A stretch of DNA of 64,000 bases from Nitrincola iocasae (GTDB lineage: Bacteria > Pseudomonadota > Gammaproteobacteria > Pseudomonadales > Balneatricaceae), in NCBI RefSeq assembly GCF_008727795.1, contig NZ_CP044222.1:2852001-2916000 (forward strand), in the 5' to 3' direction. Positions 9,786 through 17,973 of this stretch are shown here, piece after piece; positions within the stretch are counted from its first letter, which is position 1, and each line of letters begins with the position of its first letter. The position numbers and the translations under genes were made by a program. The notes under the pieces were generated by a model that saw only the letters and a list, made by a program, of their open reading frames with translations, made no database searches and was not told the DNA's origin.

Positions 9786-12700
9786 TCACTCAGGGGTTTT
9801 CACTTTGAACAACAGTGCATAGAGCGCTGGTACAAACAGCAAGGTAATCAGCGTACCCACAGCGACACCGCCAATCAGCACATAGGCCAAGGGTCCCCAG
9901 AACAGATCCAGGGCCAGCGGAATAAAAGCCAGCACCGCCGCCAGAGCGGTTAGTACCACCGGACGGGAACGCTGCACCGCCGCCTCAACCACAGCGGCGC
10001 CCGCCTGCATACCGGAATCGAAGTTATCCTGCACCTGTTGCGCCAGTATCATGGTGTTGCGCATTAAAATACCACTTAAACCGATCAACCCCAGCAGCGC
10101 GGTAAAACCAAACGGCTGGTTAAACAACAGCAGTGCTGCCACCGCTCCTACCAACCCGAGTGGAGCCGTCGCAATCACCACAAACGTGCCGGTAAATGAG
10201 CGCATCTGCAGCATGATGAAAATCAGCATAAGCGCCAGCATAAGCGGTTGCAGCTTCTGGATGGAGCTATCCGCTTTGCCAGACTGTTCAACCGATCCAC
10301 CTATATCGATACGATAGCCCGGTGGTAATTCAGCAAGCAGCGACTGCATGTCAGCCCAGATCGCATGGGTCACGTCAGGTGGCTGGGCTCCTTGTACATC
10401 GGCATGTACAGCCAGAAAGGGTTCACGGTTATAGCGTTTTATCACCGGATCTTCATAGCGGATACTCAACTCGCCCAACTGACTGAGCGCCACCTTGCGC
10501 CCATCCGCTGTCTTAAGCTCTAGCGCCTCGGGTAACAGCCCCCCTTCGCGTGCACTGCGCGCGATCACCTGTACGCTGCGAACATCCTGACGCACATCGG
10601 TGACATTAAAACCATTGAGTTGAAACGCCAGTTGCTGCGCAACCTCGGTCGGCGTCAGTCCCATTAACCGCAGACGGTCAGGGTCCATATCCAGATAGTA
10701 GGCGGGTGTACGCTCATCCCATTCCAGGTGCGGCATCACGGTATTGGGATGCGCCGCCATCAGATTACGCACCTCGTGAGCGATGGAACGCAAGACTTCA
10801 GTATCCGGGCCCAGCACGCGAAAGCTGACAGGCCAGATAACCGGCGGTCCAAATAGCAAACGGGTAACGCGTACCCGTGCTTCAGGAAACTCACCTGCCT
10901 CCAGGTGACGATTCATCTCCGCCATAATACGATCACGAGCACCGGCATCATGGCCTATGGCAATGATCTTGGCAAAGGCCGGATCAGGCTGTTCAGGGTT
11001 AGCCGAAATAAAGAATCGAGGCGCACCCGCACCGATATAGGATGACAGGCTTTTCACTTCGGGCAGCGTTTCCAATATGGCTTCGAGGCGTTTTACCGTG
11101 GCTTCTGTCGTGCCGATTGCACTGCCCTGCGGCAGGTAAATATCGATCAATACCTCTGGACGGTCTGAACCTGGAAAAAACTGCTTTTGTACCAGCGTTG
11201 CCATACCCACACCGCTGAGTATCAACAACATCAGTGTCGACAGCACGACCGTTTTACGATAACGCACACAGGTGTTTACCACGCCTCGCAGATACTGGTA
11301 AAAACGTGTTTGATAGATATCTCCAGCCTGATGCTGAGTATAGGATGGCAGCAGCTTCACTCCCAGATAAGGCGTAAAAGTCACAGCCACCAGCCAGGAA
11401 ACCAGCAGTGCAAAGGCCAGCACCCAAAAGATATTGCCGGCATATTCACCCACACCTGACTGGGCAAAGCCGATCGGGACAAAACCCGCTACCGTCACCA
11501 GCGTACCAAACAGCATAGGGGCGGCCGTCACACTCCAGGCATGACTGGCCGCGCGCACCCGCTCCCAGCCCTCTTCCATTTTAACGATCATCATTTCAAT
11601 GGCGATGATGGCATCATCCACCAGTAACCCCAGGGCGATAATCAAGGCACCCAGAGTGATACGATCCAGATTGATCCCGGTAATTTTCATCAACAGGAAG
11701 GTCAGGCCGATGGTAACGGGGATGGCAATACCTACCACCAGACCCGCACGAAAGCCAATCGCCAGTATGCTGACAGCCATAACGACCAGTACTGCCACCA
11801 GGAACTTGATCTGAAACAGATCAACGGCCTGACTGATCGCTTCGGTCTGATTGGTCAGCATATGTAAAGACATACCCAGGGGTAACGCGGCCTGTTCAGC
11901 ATCAATAAAGGCCGTCAGACGTTCACCAAACTCCAGGCCGTTCTGACCGGCCTGCATCACCACGCCCAGCAATATGGCCGCTTCACCATCCGCTCTGATC
12001 ATATAGGAGGGAGGGTCTTCGTAACCTCGCCGTATATCCGCCAGATCAGACAGCTTTAGCAGATGGTCACCCACACGTATCGGCAAAGCAGCCAGTTGAT
12101 CGAGGTCCGCCAGATCAGCATCCACACGCAGGTAGGCGCGTGGCCCGTCCAGGTCAACAAAGCCAGCCGGCATCATACGATTACTGGCTTCAATCGCGGC
12201 AAAAATCTGCTCTGCTGACAACCCCAGGTTATTCAGGCGGTTCATATCAAAGTCGATAAACACCCGCTCACTGCGCTCGCCCAGTAACAGCGCTTTTTGC
12301 AGGCCAGGCACACGCTGTAAACGATCACGGACAGATTCCGCTTCACGGGTGAGGCTGTGCATCGGCATACCCGGTGCCGTCAGTGAAATCAGCGAGAAAT
12401 ACACATCTGAAAAATCATCATTAACGATCGGACCTATGACCCCCGCAGGCAGACTTCCGGCTTCATCCAGCATGCGCTTACGTACCTGATAAAACAGATC
12501 AGGCACCTTTTCACTGGGTGAAAAGTCCTCGAACTCTATCTGTAAATCGGCCCGACCCGGACGTATCGTGGTTTCAATTTTATACAGGTACTCCACTTCC
12601 TGAATGCGTTTCTCCAGACGGTCAACAACCTGATCCTGTAACTCGGTCGGTGTGGCACCGGGCCAGATAGCCGACACCACCATCACCCGTACAGTGAAGG

Positions 12701-12824
12701 ATGGGTCTTCGGCACGCCCCAAAGATGAAAACGCATAGACACCGGCAAAGACAGACAGGAGAAGAAAAAACAGGGTTACCGAGCGTTCACGCACTGCCAG
12801 GGCTGACAAATTGGGAAAATTCAT
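9786..12824 (-). CDS. RND efflux pump inner-membrane permease
   Basis: 1,012 residues, the usual RND length. The N-terminus (NLSALAVRERSVTLFFLLLSVFAG) is the first membrane helix. Two periplasmic loops and twelve predicted helices follow, and the proton-relay pair of aspartates is present in GLLVDDAIIAIEMM. The sequence resembles the TriC/MexK branch (inference), which exports hydrophobic drugs or biocides with proton antiport. The start codon overlaps the last 4 bases of the upstream adaptor gene (12821-12824), so the two are translationally coupled. No outer-membrane channel is encoded nearby. Confidence 0.93.
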   Translation of the reverse strand: MNFPNLSALAVRERSVTLFFLLLSVFAGVYAFSSLGRAEDPSFTVRVMVVSAIWPGATPTELQDQVVDRLEKRIQEVEYLYKIETTIRPGRADLQIEFEDFSPSEKVPDLFYQVRKRMLDEAGSLPAGVIGPIVNDDFSDVYFSLISLTAPGMPMHSLTREAESVRDRLQRVPGLQKALLLGERSERVFIDFDMNRLNNLGLSAEQIFAAIEASNRMMPAGFVDLDGPRAYLRVDADLADLDQLAALPIRVGDHLLKLSDLADIRRGYEDPPSYMIRADGEAAILLGVVMQAGQNGLEFGERLTAFIDAEQAALPLGMSLHMLTNQTEAISQAVDLFQIKFLVAVLVVMAVSILAIGFRAGLVVGIAIPVTIGLTFLLMKITGINLDRITLGALIIALGLLVDDAIIAIEMMIVKMEEGWERVRAASHAWSVTAAPMLFGTLVTVAGFVPIGFAQSGVGEYAGNIFWVLAFALLVSWLVAVTFTPYLGVKLLPSYTQHQAGDIYQTRFYQYLRGVVNTCVRYRKTVVLSTLMLLILSGVGMATLVQKQFFPGSDRPEVLIDIYLPQGSAIGTTEATVKRLEAILETLPEVKSLSSYIGAGAPRFFISANPEQPDPAFAKIIAIGHDAGARDRIMAEMNRHLEAGEFPEARVRVTRLLFGPPVIWPVSFRVLGPDTEVLRSIAHEVRNLMAAHPNTVMPHLEWDERTPAYYLDMDPDRLRLMGLTPTEVAQQLAFQLNGFNVTDVRQDVRSVQVIARSAREGGLLPEALELKTADGRKVALSQLGELSIRYEDPVIKRYNREPFLAVHADVQGAQPPDVTHAIWADMQSLLAELPPGYRIDIGGSVEQSGKADSSIQKLQPLMLALMLIFIMLQMRSFTGTFVVIATAPLGLVGAVAALLLFNQPFGFTALLGLIGLSGILMRNTMILAQQVQDNFDSGMQAGAAVVEAAVQRSRPVVLTALAAVLAFIPLALDLFWGPLAYVLIGGVAVGTLITLLFVPALYALLFKVKTPE

Positions 12825-13867
12825 CGCGCCTGCTCCCTGACCTGCATGCCCGGCGTTAATAAATGCGTGCCCAGCGCAACAATGCGACTACCCTGCGTCA
12901 GGGAAGCGCGAATACGGGCATATTCCTGGCTCAGCTCCAGCACCTCCACAGGCACAGGCTGCACCTGCCCCTCAACTACTTGCCAGACCTGAGCGCCTTG
13001 ACTGCGTTCATCCAGTGCGCCCAGGGGCACACTAAAGGTTGTCTCCTGCAGTGGCTGGTCAAGCCTGACCTGTACCACACTGCCCAGACTTAAGGCATCA
13101 GAGCGCGACTCAATACGATAACGTGCCCGCCAACTGCGACTGTCAGGATCAGCCGAAGCTGCCACCTCCCGCAAAGTAATCGCTAATGATTCACCATCAA
13201 TCAACAGGCTACCAGACGCTGGAGCATCCTCACCTTCAGGCAGATATACCTCCGCTTCAAGTGAGCTATCGTCAATCAGAGTAGCCAGAGCCTGCCCCAT
13301 GATGACCACCTGTCCTGGCTCAGCTGTCACGGCATTCAGTATGCCCGCTTTTTCAGCACGCAGTTCAGCATAATCCACAGCATTACGTGCCTGCTCCAAC
13401 ACAGCATTAGCCGCCTGATGACGACTGATGGCTTCACGCAGTGTCAGCTCATAACGCTCCAGGGTTTGGCGGCTGACAAACTGGCCGTCTACCAGTGTTT
13501 GTTGACGATTCAACTCGCTGCGTGCAATTGCCAATGCCGCTTCAGTCGTTTTCATGTCAGCTTCAGCCACTCGCACCGAGGCTAACAAATCACGCGGGTC
13601 CAACTGGAACAGCAACTGCCCCGCTTCGACCCGCTGACCCGCATCAACATAGCGCTCCAGAATACGGCCCGAAACCTGAAAGGCAACGGGTGTTTCATAG
13701 CGCCCTTTTACTGTGCCGGATAGCTTCAGAAAAGCAGAAGAGGCATCACTCACTACCAGAGTTCGAACCCAGGGAGCCGCAGACTGTGGTGCATTGGATG
13801 CGCCATTATCTGGACTACAGCCCAGCATTAGCAACACAATAGCCATAAAAAATAAGGGTCTATGCAT
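12821..13867 (-). CDS. RND periplasmic adaptor (membrane fusion) lipoprotein
   Basis: 348 residues with a lipoprotein signal: hydrophobic stretch then LMLGC (acylated Cys near residue 17). The barrel-sandwich half-motifs are visible: TPVAFQVSGRILERYVDAGQRVEAGQLLFQLDPRD and, after an alpha-helical hairpin, AEKAGILNAVTAEPGQVVIMGQALATL. It links the permease to an outer-membrane channel such as TolC. It is the first gene of the two-gene efflux operon and divergent from the tetR gene 24-56 bp away. Confidence 0.92.
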   Translation of the reverse strand: MHRPLFFMAIVLLMLGCSPDNGASNAPQSAAPWVRTLVVSDASSAFLKLSGTVKGRYETPVAFQVSGRILERYVDAGQRVEAGQLLFQLDPRDLLASVRVAEADMKTTEAALAIARSELNRQQTLVDGQFVSRQTLERYELTLREAISRHQAANAVLEQARNAVDYAELRAEKAGILNAVTAEPGQVVIMGQALATLIDDSSLEAEVYLPEGEDAPASGSLLIDGESLAITLREVAASADPDSRSWRARYRIESRSDALSLGSVVQVRLDQPLQETTFSVPLGALDERSQGAQVWQVVEGQVQPVPVEVLELSQEYARIRASLTQGSRIVALGTHLLTPGMQVREQAR

Positions 13868-13884
13868 GGTAATCGACTCAAGAA

Positions 13885-13917
13885 TACACTATGATTAATG
13901 AACGCCATCGTACACTA
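13885..13917. promoter_or_regulatory. Direct repeats between efflux operon and tetR, possible operator
   Basis: TACACTA occurs at 13885-13891 and 13911-13917, 26 bp apart. Each copy is followed by a similar AT-rich stretch ending AATG. They sit in the divergent promoter region where TetR repressors usually bind. This is suggestive only. Confidence 0.3.
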
Positions 13918-13923
13918 ATTGAA

Positions 13924-14559
13924 ATGGATAAAAAAGTGCCTTGTAAGTCACGATCAGGACGACCTGTCGATCCCAACAAAGAAGTTGCTATTCTGGATGC
14001 CGCCACAGAACTTCTGTTCACCCAGGGCCCAGCTAAATTCTCGATAGAAGCGGTGGCACGCAATGCAGGCGTTTCAAAAGTAACGGTCTATAACCGCTTT
14101 AACGAAAAAAACACACTGATCGAAGCCATCATTCATCGCCAGTGCAATACATTACTTCAATACCTGGTTATCGAACCTGAGCAGGACCAAACACCTCAGC
14201 AAGCACTGTATGACTTTGCACTAAATCTGGCACATTTCGTACTCAGCCATGAACACCTCAATTTTCTGCGTTTGCTGGGCAGCCTGCACGAAGTAGATCG
14301 GGATCTACTGCACAGCATGTACAACAACAGTGTTCAAAACGCCTTAGACACCTTGAGCGGCTGGTTAAAAATACAACAAGAGGCAGGACGTATAGAGTGT
14401 ACTGATACTGAGCATGCCGCCGAGTTGTTTTTGAGCATGCTTGCAGGACTGGACATAGTGCGTGCCTTGCATCAACTTCCACCCAGACAACCTGGTGAGG
14501 AAATCAACAGGCATGTTGACGCTGTTGTGAAGCAGTGCTGGAGGCTGTGGCAGAGATAA
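13924..14559 (+). CDS. TetR family repressor, divergent to the RND operon
   Basis: About 211 residues from ATG 13924; an alternative start at 13891 adds 11 residues but would run through the putative operator repeats. The N-terminal DNA-binding domain is clear (ILDAATELLFTQGPAKFSIEAVARNAGVSKVTVYNRF), with the usual KxTxYxxF-type recognition helix. The C-terminal half is the variable ligand-binding domain. Divergent placement suggests it represses the adaptor/permease operon and itself, with induction by a pump substrate (family knowledge plus context). Confidence 0.88.
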   Translation: MDKKVPCKSRSGRPVDPNKEVAILDAATELLFTQGPAKFSIEAVARNAGVSKVTVYNRFNEKNTLIEAIIHRQCNTLLQYLVIEPEQDQTPQQALYDFALNLAHFVLSHEHLNFLRLLGSLHEVDRDLLHSMYNNSVQNALDTLSGWLKIQQEAGRIECTDTEHAAELFLSMLAGLDIVRALHQLPPRQPGEEINRHVDAVVKQCWRLWQR

Positions 14560-14564
14560 AATAA

Positions 14565-14815
14565 CAGCTGACACTCAAGCAAGATGAGCTGGGCAAGGTG
14601 ATTGGTGTGCATAGAACCGCGATAACACGCTTAAAGCAAAACCTGGACCTGAGTCCCGACAGTAAACAAGGTGAACTGGCCCTACTGTTGATCAGAGCCG
14701 CCCGGGCACTATTTGCACTCACCGGGGGTGACCAGGTCTGGATCAAACATTTCATGCGCTCACAGAACAAGCTTACTGGCGGTGTTCCTGCTATACAGGT
14801 ACAAACTGTTCAGGG
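14565..14815 (+). pseudogene. Remnant of Xre/MbcA-type antitoxin of a RES toxin module
   Basis: The frame reads LTLKQDELGKVIGVHRTAITR, the helix-turn-helix of a Xre-family antitoxin, then GELALLLIRAARALFALTGG and a short toxin-binding C-terminus. There is no N-terminal domain: an in-frame stop at 14562-14564 lies just before the first recognisable residue. The frame runs into the toxin frame at about 14816. Judged a truncated antitoxin; GTG 14598 could start a shorter peptide. Confidence 0.6.
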
Positions 14816-15307
14816 AATTATGCGTGTGGTGACCTGTCTGAATCCGCCTTCTACCGCTTCGTGTTTCTCCGCTCAATGGAAGGAACGGCACCAGCAGTAA
14901 AATTGAATACCGAGCATACGGTGTTCACAGTGGGTTATAAGACCGATAAAGGTATCCAGCTTCAACAGCCACCCTTGAGTGCATTCACGGCAGCATTGCG
15001 TCACCGCACTGAGTATTCTCGGACTCAAGCATTAGGTACCGACATGAGAGAAGCTGGGGTAGAAGCCTTTGAATATCTATCGGCCCGCTCAGCTCGTGAT
15101 GAACTGTGCGCAGCCCTCTTTACACCCGCCGCATTCACTGACCAGGCGCCGCAATCCAGAGACAACTGGTTTTGTGAACTAACCCAGGAACAGGTAACCT
15201 TTAAAGCGATGGGTTCCCAACAGACTTTCAACTTTTATCTGGAGGAGTTCTCTGTTAACGGGCTGTTTCCTATGCCAGCCCCATCCGCACCACGGAACCC
15301 GGTATGA
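14816..15307 (+). pseudogene. N-terminally truncated RES-domain (NAD-degrading) toxin
   Basis: The C-terminal part of a RES toxin is recognisable: SAFYRFVFLRSMEGT, LNTEHTVFTVGY, YSRTQALGTDMREAGVEAFEYLSAR and ALFTPAAF. RES enzymes destroy NAD+, and their antitoxin is the Xre/MbcA type seen immediately upstream. About 70-80 N-terminal residues, including part of the active site, are missing, and there is no normal start: GTG 14861 falls inside the domain. The pair therefore looks inactivated by deletion across the antitoxin-toxin junction. Confidence 0.6.
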
Positions 15308-15322
15308 TTAAGTCTGTGTCAT

Positions 15323-15565
15323 TTACACATCCATACCAATTAACGAATCGATACCTTCATCTCTGATGGTCGCCTTAACTTCATCCAGTGCGGCTTCCTC
15401 TGTATCGAACTCATCTTCCCAGACTGTCGAAACACCCGATTCATCAATCACTTCAAGAATCCAGCCTCCCGTGTCGCCACGGTAAATATCGACCTGAACA
15501 GTTTTACCCTCAGCCGTCAGCTCCTGGCTTAAAGCACTCATTTCAACTTCAAAATCATCTTCCAT
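15323..15565 (-). CDS. Small acidic conserved hypothetical protein
   Basis: 80 residues, rich in Glu and Asp, with a good GGAGG ribosome site before ATG 15563-15565. The pattern (VDIYRGDTGGWILEVIDESG, then a stretch of acidic residues and a C-terminal helix) suggests a small alpha-beta fold. No signal peptide or membrane segment. Function unknown. It lies just downstream of the LysE-type gene on the same strand (32 bp gap) and may be co-transcribed. Confidence 0.65.
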   Translation of the reverse strand: MEDDFEVEMSALSQELTAEGKTVQVDIYRGDTGGWILEVIDESGVSTVWEDEFDTEEAALDEVKATIRDEGIDSLIGMDV

Positions 15566-15596
15566 CTACAACCTCCAACGTGGGATTTTCAATTCA

Positions 15597-16208
15597 TTAG
15601 GCTTTTACCATAAGGTATGTGCCTGCACCAACCATAAAACCGCCAGCGGTCTTTTTAACAACGCCTGGTGCTCTGCCCTTAGTCCAGGACAGAATCCTGC
15701 TGGCGAAATAAGCATAACCCAGTTTAACACCGCCGACTGCAACGACAGTCAACACAATAATCGTTGCAATGTCTGACGTAGCGATAGTCGTCAGATCGAC
15801 AAATGCAGGAAACAAGCTTGCATAGAAAAAAATGGCTTTTATATCACCGAGAGTAATGATTAGACCAGAGAAAAAGCTGGCTGATAGTGTTGAAGCTGAG
15901 CGGCCAGTGGAGACCTGTACTCTAGTATTGGACCTCAGCAGGCTGATACCCAGCCAGATTAAATACGCACTCGCCATATACCTCAAGATCAGGAAAAAAC
16001 TACCCATTGTTTCAGCTAATGCTGCCATGCCCAAAATGGCCAAAAATACAAAAATAAGGTCACCAACCAGAATGCCGAATGCCACAGCAGCACCGTTCAA
16101 GAATCCGGCTGTCGAAGATCGAGCCACCACCAGGGCTACACTGCTGCTGGGCACAAGTGCCAATACCAGCATCACGACAAACAGCACAAGCATATCAATA
16201 TAATTCAT
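15597..16208 (-). CDS. LysE family amino-acid/metabolite exporter
   Basis: 203 residues from ATG 16206-16208, which has AGGAG 8 bp upstream; an upstream in-frame start does not. Six hydrophobic segments are visible. The LysE/RhtB hallmark region ALVPSSSVALVVARSSTAGFLNG is near the N-terminus (with P-S-S-S in place of the usual PGP), followed by GILVGDLIFVFLAILG and AYLIWLGISLLRS. Such proteins export amino acids or related metabolites by proton exchange. The substrate cannot be read from sequence. Confidence 0.82.
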   Translation of the reverse strand: MNYIDMLVLFVVMLVLALVPSSSVALVVARSSTAGFLNGAAVAFGILVGDLIFVFLAILGMAALAETMGSFFLILRYMASAYLIWLGISLLRSNTRVQVSTGRSASTLSASFFSGLIITLGDIKAIFFYASLFPAFVDLTTIATSDIATIIVLTVVAVGGVKLGYAYFASRILSWTKGRAPGVVKKTAGGFMVGAGTYLMVKA

Positions 16209-16272
16209 GCCAGCTACTCCTGATATCCCCATATCCTCTGCCCAGGTCCGCAGGAACGGCTTAAAGGGTCGG

Positions 16273-16689
16273 TTATATATTCTTTATCTCGATAAACCAC
16301 TTGGGGTGCATCTGATTGAAATCTGTTCGAACATTGGTTGGCAGATAACTGGCCGAATCCAGTACTAAAGACTGGCCGTCTACACGCTTAAACACAACCC
16401 AGTGCCAGAAATTTTTACCATTTTCCTGATGGTGCTTTATGGACAGTAACGCTAAATCCGGCAATGCATCCCAAGATACAAACGGAACCTCGTCAGCAGA
16501 GACCTCGACCCCGGCATGAGACAATAGCGTCCTGACATACTGAGTATCCGACCACAGCGATTTATCGTCAGCATAGATACCCATAGCATTGGCTATGCTC
16601 TTCATTTCTGAGTAGCTTTTGCCCAGTATGTTAGCCACAGATGCAATGCCGCATCCTGTTGCTTCTTGCTGTATGACCGGTTTCAGCAC
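16273..16689 (-). CDS. C39-like (papain-fold) cysteine peptidase domain protein
   Basis: 138 residues, ATG 16687-16689. The N-terminus has the C39 signature QQEATGCGIASVANIL (Gln oxyanion residue and nucleophile Cys). Downstream HWVVFKRVDGQSLVLDSA supplies the expected His and Asp. C39 domains cleave double-glycine leader peptides when fused to ABC exporters. This one stands alone without transporter domains, so its role is unknown (immunity, transfer or housekeeping proteolysis are possible). Confidence 0.7.
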   Translation of the reverse strand: MLKPVIQQEATGCGIASVANILGKSYSEMKSIANAMGIYADDKSLWSDTQYVRTLLSHAGVEVSADEVPFVSWDALPDLALLSIKHHQENGKNFWHWVVFKRVDGQSLVLDSASYLPTNVRTDFNQMHPKWFIEIKNI

Positions 16690-16744
16690 CGTTTACTCCT
16701 TAGTGTTTAGCACTTCGGCAACCAGCGTGTTGATAAAGCAAAGC

Positions 16745-17024
16745 TCAGTTGTGCGATTGCACATCAGCTGCGACGCTTTGTTGTGCGCTCAAACGCTTAG
16801 TTTTTTGATAAACAAACTCAGGATCAAGGTCTACCCCCTGAGCTCTACTCTATGGTGTCGAAAGACACACGAACCTGATTGAATGAATTGTGCTCTGTAA
16901 GTCGTTTGAAGACCCCAAAATCCAAGTAGGGCTTCATGTCTAAGATACCCTGCTCACCGTTGGCAAACTCTACTGATAGTAGATAATTCTCAAGCGGCGT
17001 GACGCTTCTAACAGATGGATGCAT
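16745..17024 (-). pseudogene. Broken DUF2442 protein (nonsense mutation plus frameshift)
   Basis: From ATG 17022-17024 the frame reads MHPSVRSVTPLENYLLSVEF and continues to FDTIE, then stops at TAG. Beyond the stop, in a different frame, comes VDLDPEFVYQKTK, the normal DUF2442 ending. The expected junction FDTIEWSSGVDLDPE is recovered if TAG is TGG and one G is removed from the GGGGG run near 16831-16835. DUF2442 proteins are usually the partner of DUF4160 proteins in toxin-antitoxin-like pairs, and a DUF4160 tail lies just upstream. Confidence 0.65.
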
Positions 17025-17034
17025 GATTAAACCT

Positions 17035-17160
17035 CTATTGTAGCGGCTGAATTCTGAAAGGATCTTCACCATTCATTACCAGACTCCAATCAGCTATAAG
17101 CTCTTCAGCAAGGGCTGCCACAACATAAAGCGGCATATAGGCAGTCCTAGTGACTGGCAT
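17035..17160 (-). pseudogene. DUF4160 remnant, upstream partner of the DUF2442 remnant
   Basis: A 41-codon frame from ATG 17158-17160 ends LAEELIADWSLVMNG....FRIQPLQ, resembling the C-terminal end of DUF4160 proteins (ELLxxWxxAxxGxxxxxIxPL). The rest of the domain (about 50 residues) is absent. It ends 11 bp before the DUF2442 start, as in intact pairs. The assignment is by eye. Confidence 0.4.
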
Positions 17161-17383
17161 CATTAGGGTTTCCTGATTTGCTTTTTTTAAAAGCCTTGCT
17201 CACTACACCCCAAGCTAAAAAACCTAATAGAACCACTGGAATGGCGGCATATATAGATGAAAAATAAAACCAAGAAACCAAAGCTGCCAATAGAATCACA
17301 GCCGCAATGATTTGCCCTACAAACTCTTGCACAAAATAAGTTGTGCCGCTATACAGACATCTTAAAATTTTGTTCACTTGCAC
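17147..17383 (-). CDS. Small hypothetical membrane protein
   Basis: 78 residues starting at GTG 17381-17383 (or the GTG two codons later), with AAAGGGG upstream. Two hydrophobic stretches (IIAAVILLAALVSWFYF and AAIPVVLLGFLAWGVV) are separated by a short loop, and the C-terminus is lysine- and serine-rich. No family recognised. Its 3' end overlaps the start of the DUF4160 remnant by 14 bp. Confidence 0.45.
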   Translation of the reverse strand: MQVNKILRCLYSGTTYFVQEFVGQIIAAVILLAALVSWFYFSSIYAAIPVVLLGFLAWGVVSKAFKKSKSGNPNDASH

Positions 17384-17487
17384 ACCCCTTTCAGATTAAC
17401 GTTCACTGGGCGGGAGCAGAAAAACAAATAGACTACCTCCACTGCCTCACATTTACCACTTGCCTGCTTCGTGCCCCTTGAGAGATA

Positions 17488-17503
17488 CTGTATGTATAAA
17501 CAG
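17488..17503 (+). promoter_or_regulatory. LexA (SOS) box of umuDC
   Basis: CTGTATGTATAAACAG is a match to the gammaproteobacterial SOS box CTGT-N8-ACAG, centred about 26 bp before the umuD ATG. Confidence 0.93.
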
Positions 17504-17521
17504 TATTTTAATGAGGTGTGC

Positions 17522-17968
17522 ATGAGCGCTGTGGTACTGATCGGTTGTTTCGCAGACACGGATCTGCTTAAGGCATCAGCATTGCGTATTCCGTTATATC
17601 TGGAACGTGTGTCAGCAGGCTTCCCGTCGCCGGCGCAGGATTACGTGGAGCAAACCCTGGATCTGAATCAGTTGTGTATCAGTCATCCAGCGGCGACGTT
17701 TTTTGTGCGGGTACAGGGGGATTCGATGCGTGATGCCGGGATCGCCCCCAATGATGTGCTGGTGGTGGATCGCTCACTGGAGGCCAGACATGGCGATATT
17801 ATCATCGCCAGTATCAATGGTGAAATGACAGTGAAGGAGCTGAACACCACGCCACATCCCTGCCTGATGCCACGCAATCCGGCCTATCCGGTGATGTTGA
17901 TTACGGAGGCGTCTGATTTTGAGATCTTTGGCGTGGTTACCAATATCGTCCGACAGATGCGGCGTTGA
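17522..17968 (+). CDS. umuD: UmuD, SOS mutagenesis protein (S24 self-cleaving)
   Basis: 148 residues from ATG 17522, with GAGGTG just upstream; longer in-frame starts would run through the LexA box. The S24 catalytic serine is in VQGDSMRDAG and the lysine in GEMTVKELN. The cleavage region reads VSAGFPSPAQDY, so the scissile bond is predicted to be Ala-Gly rather than the Cys-Gly of E. coli UmuD. RecA-stimulated cleavage would give UmuD', the partner of UmuC in translesion polymerase V. It is the first gene of an SOS operon with umuC. Confidence 0.95.
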   Translation: MSAVVLIGCFADTDLLKASALRIPLYLERVSAGFPSPAQDYVEQTLDLNQLCISHPAATFFVRVQGDSMRDAGIAPNDVLVVDRSLEARHGDIIIASINGEMTVKELNTTPHPCLMPRNPAYPVMLITEASDFEIFGVVTNIVRQMRR

Positions 17969-17973
17969 GTCCT

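Noticed and set aside
17471..17521. Longer UmuD start (MPLERYCM...)
   Set aside because: It would place the LexA box inside the coding sequence; ATG 17522 has the ribosome site and gives the usual length.
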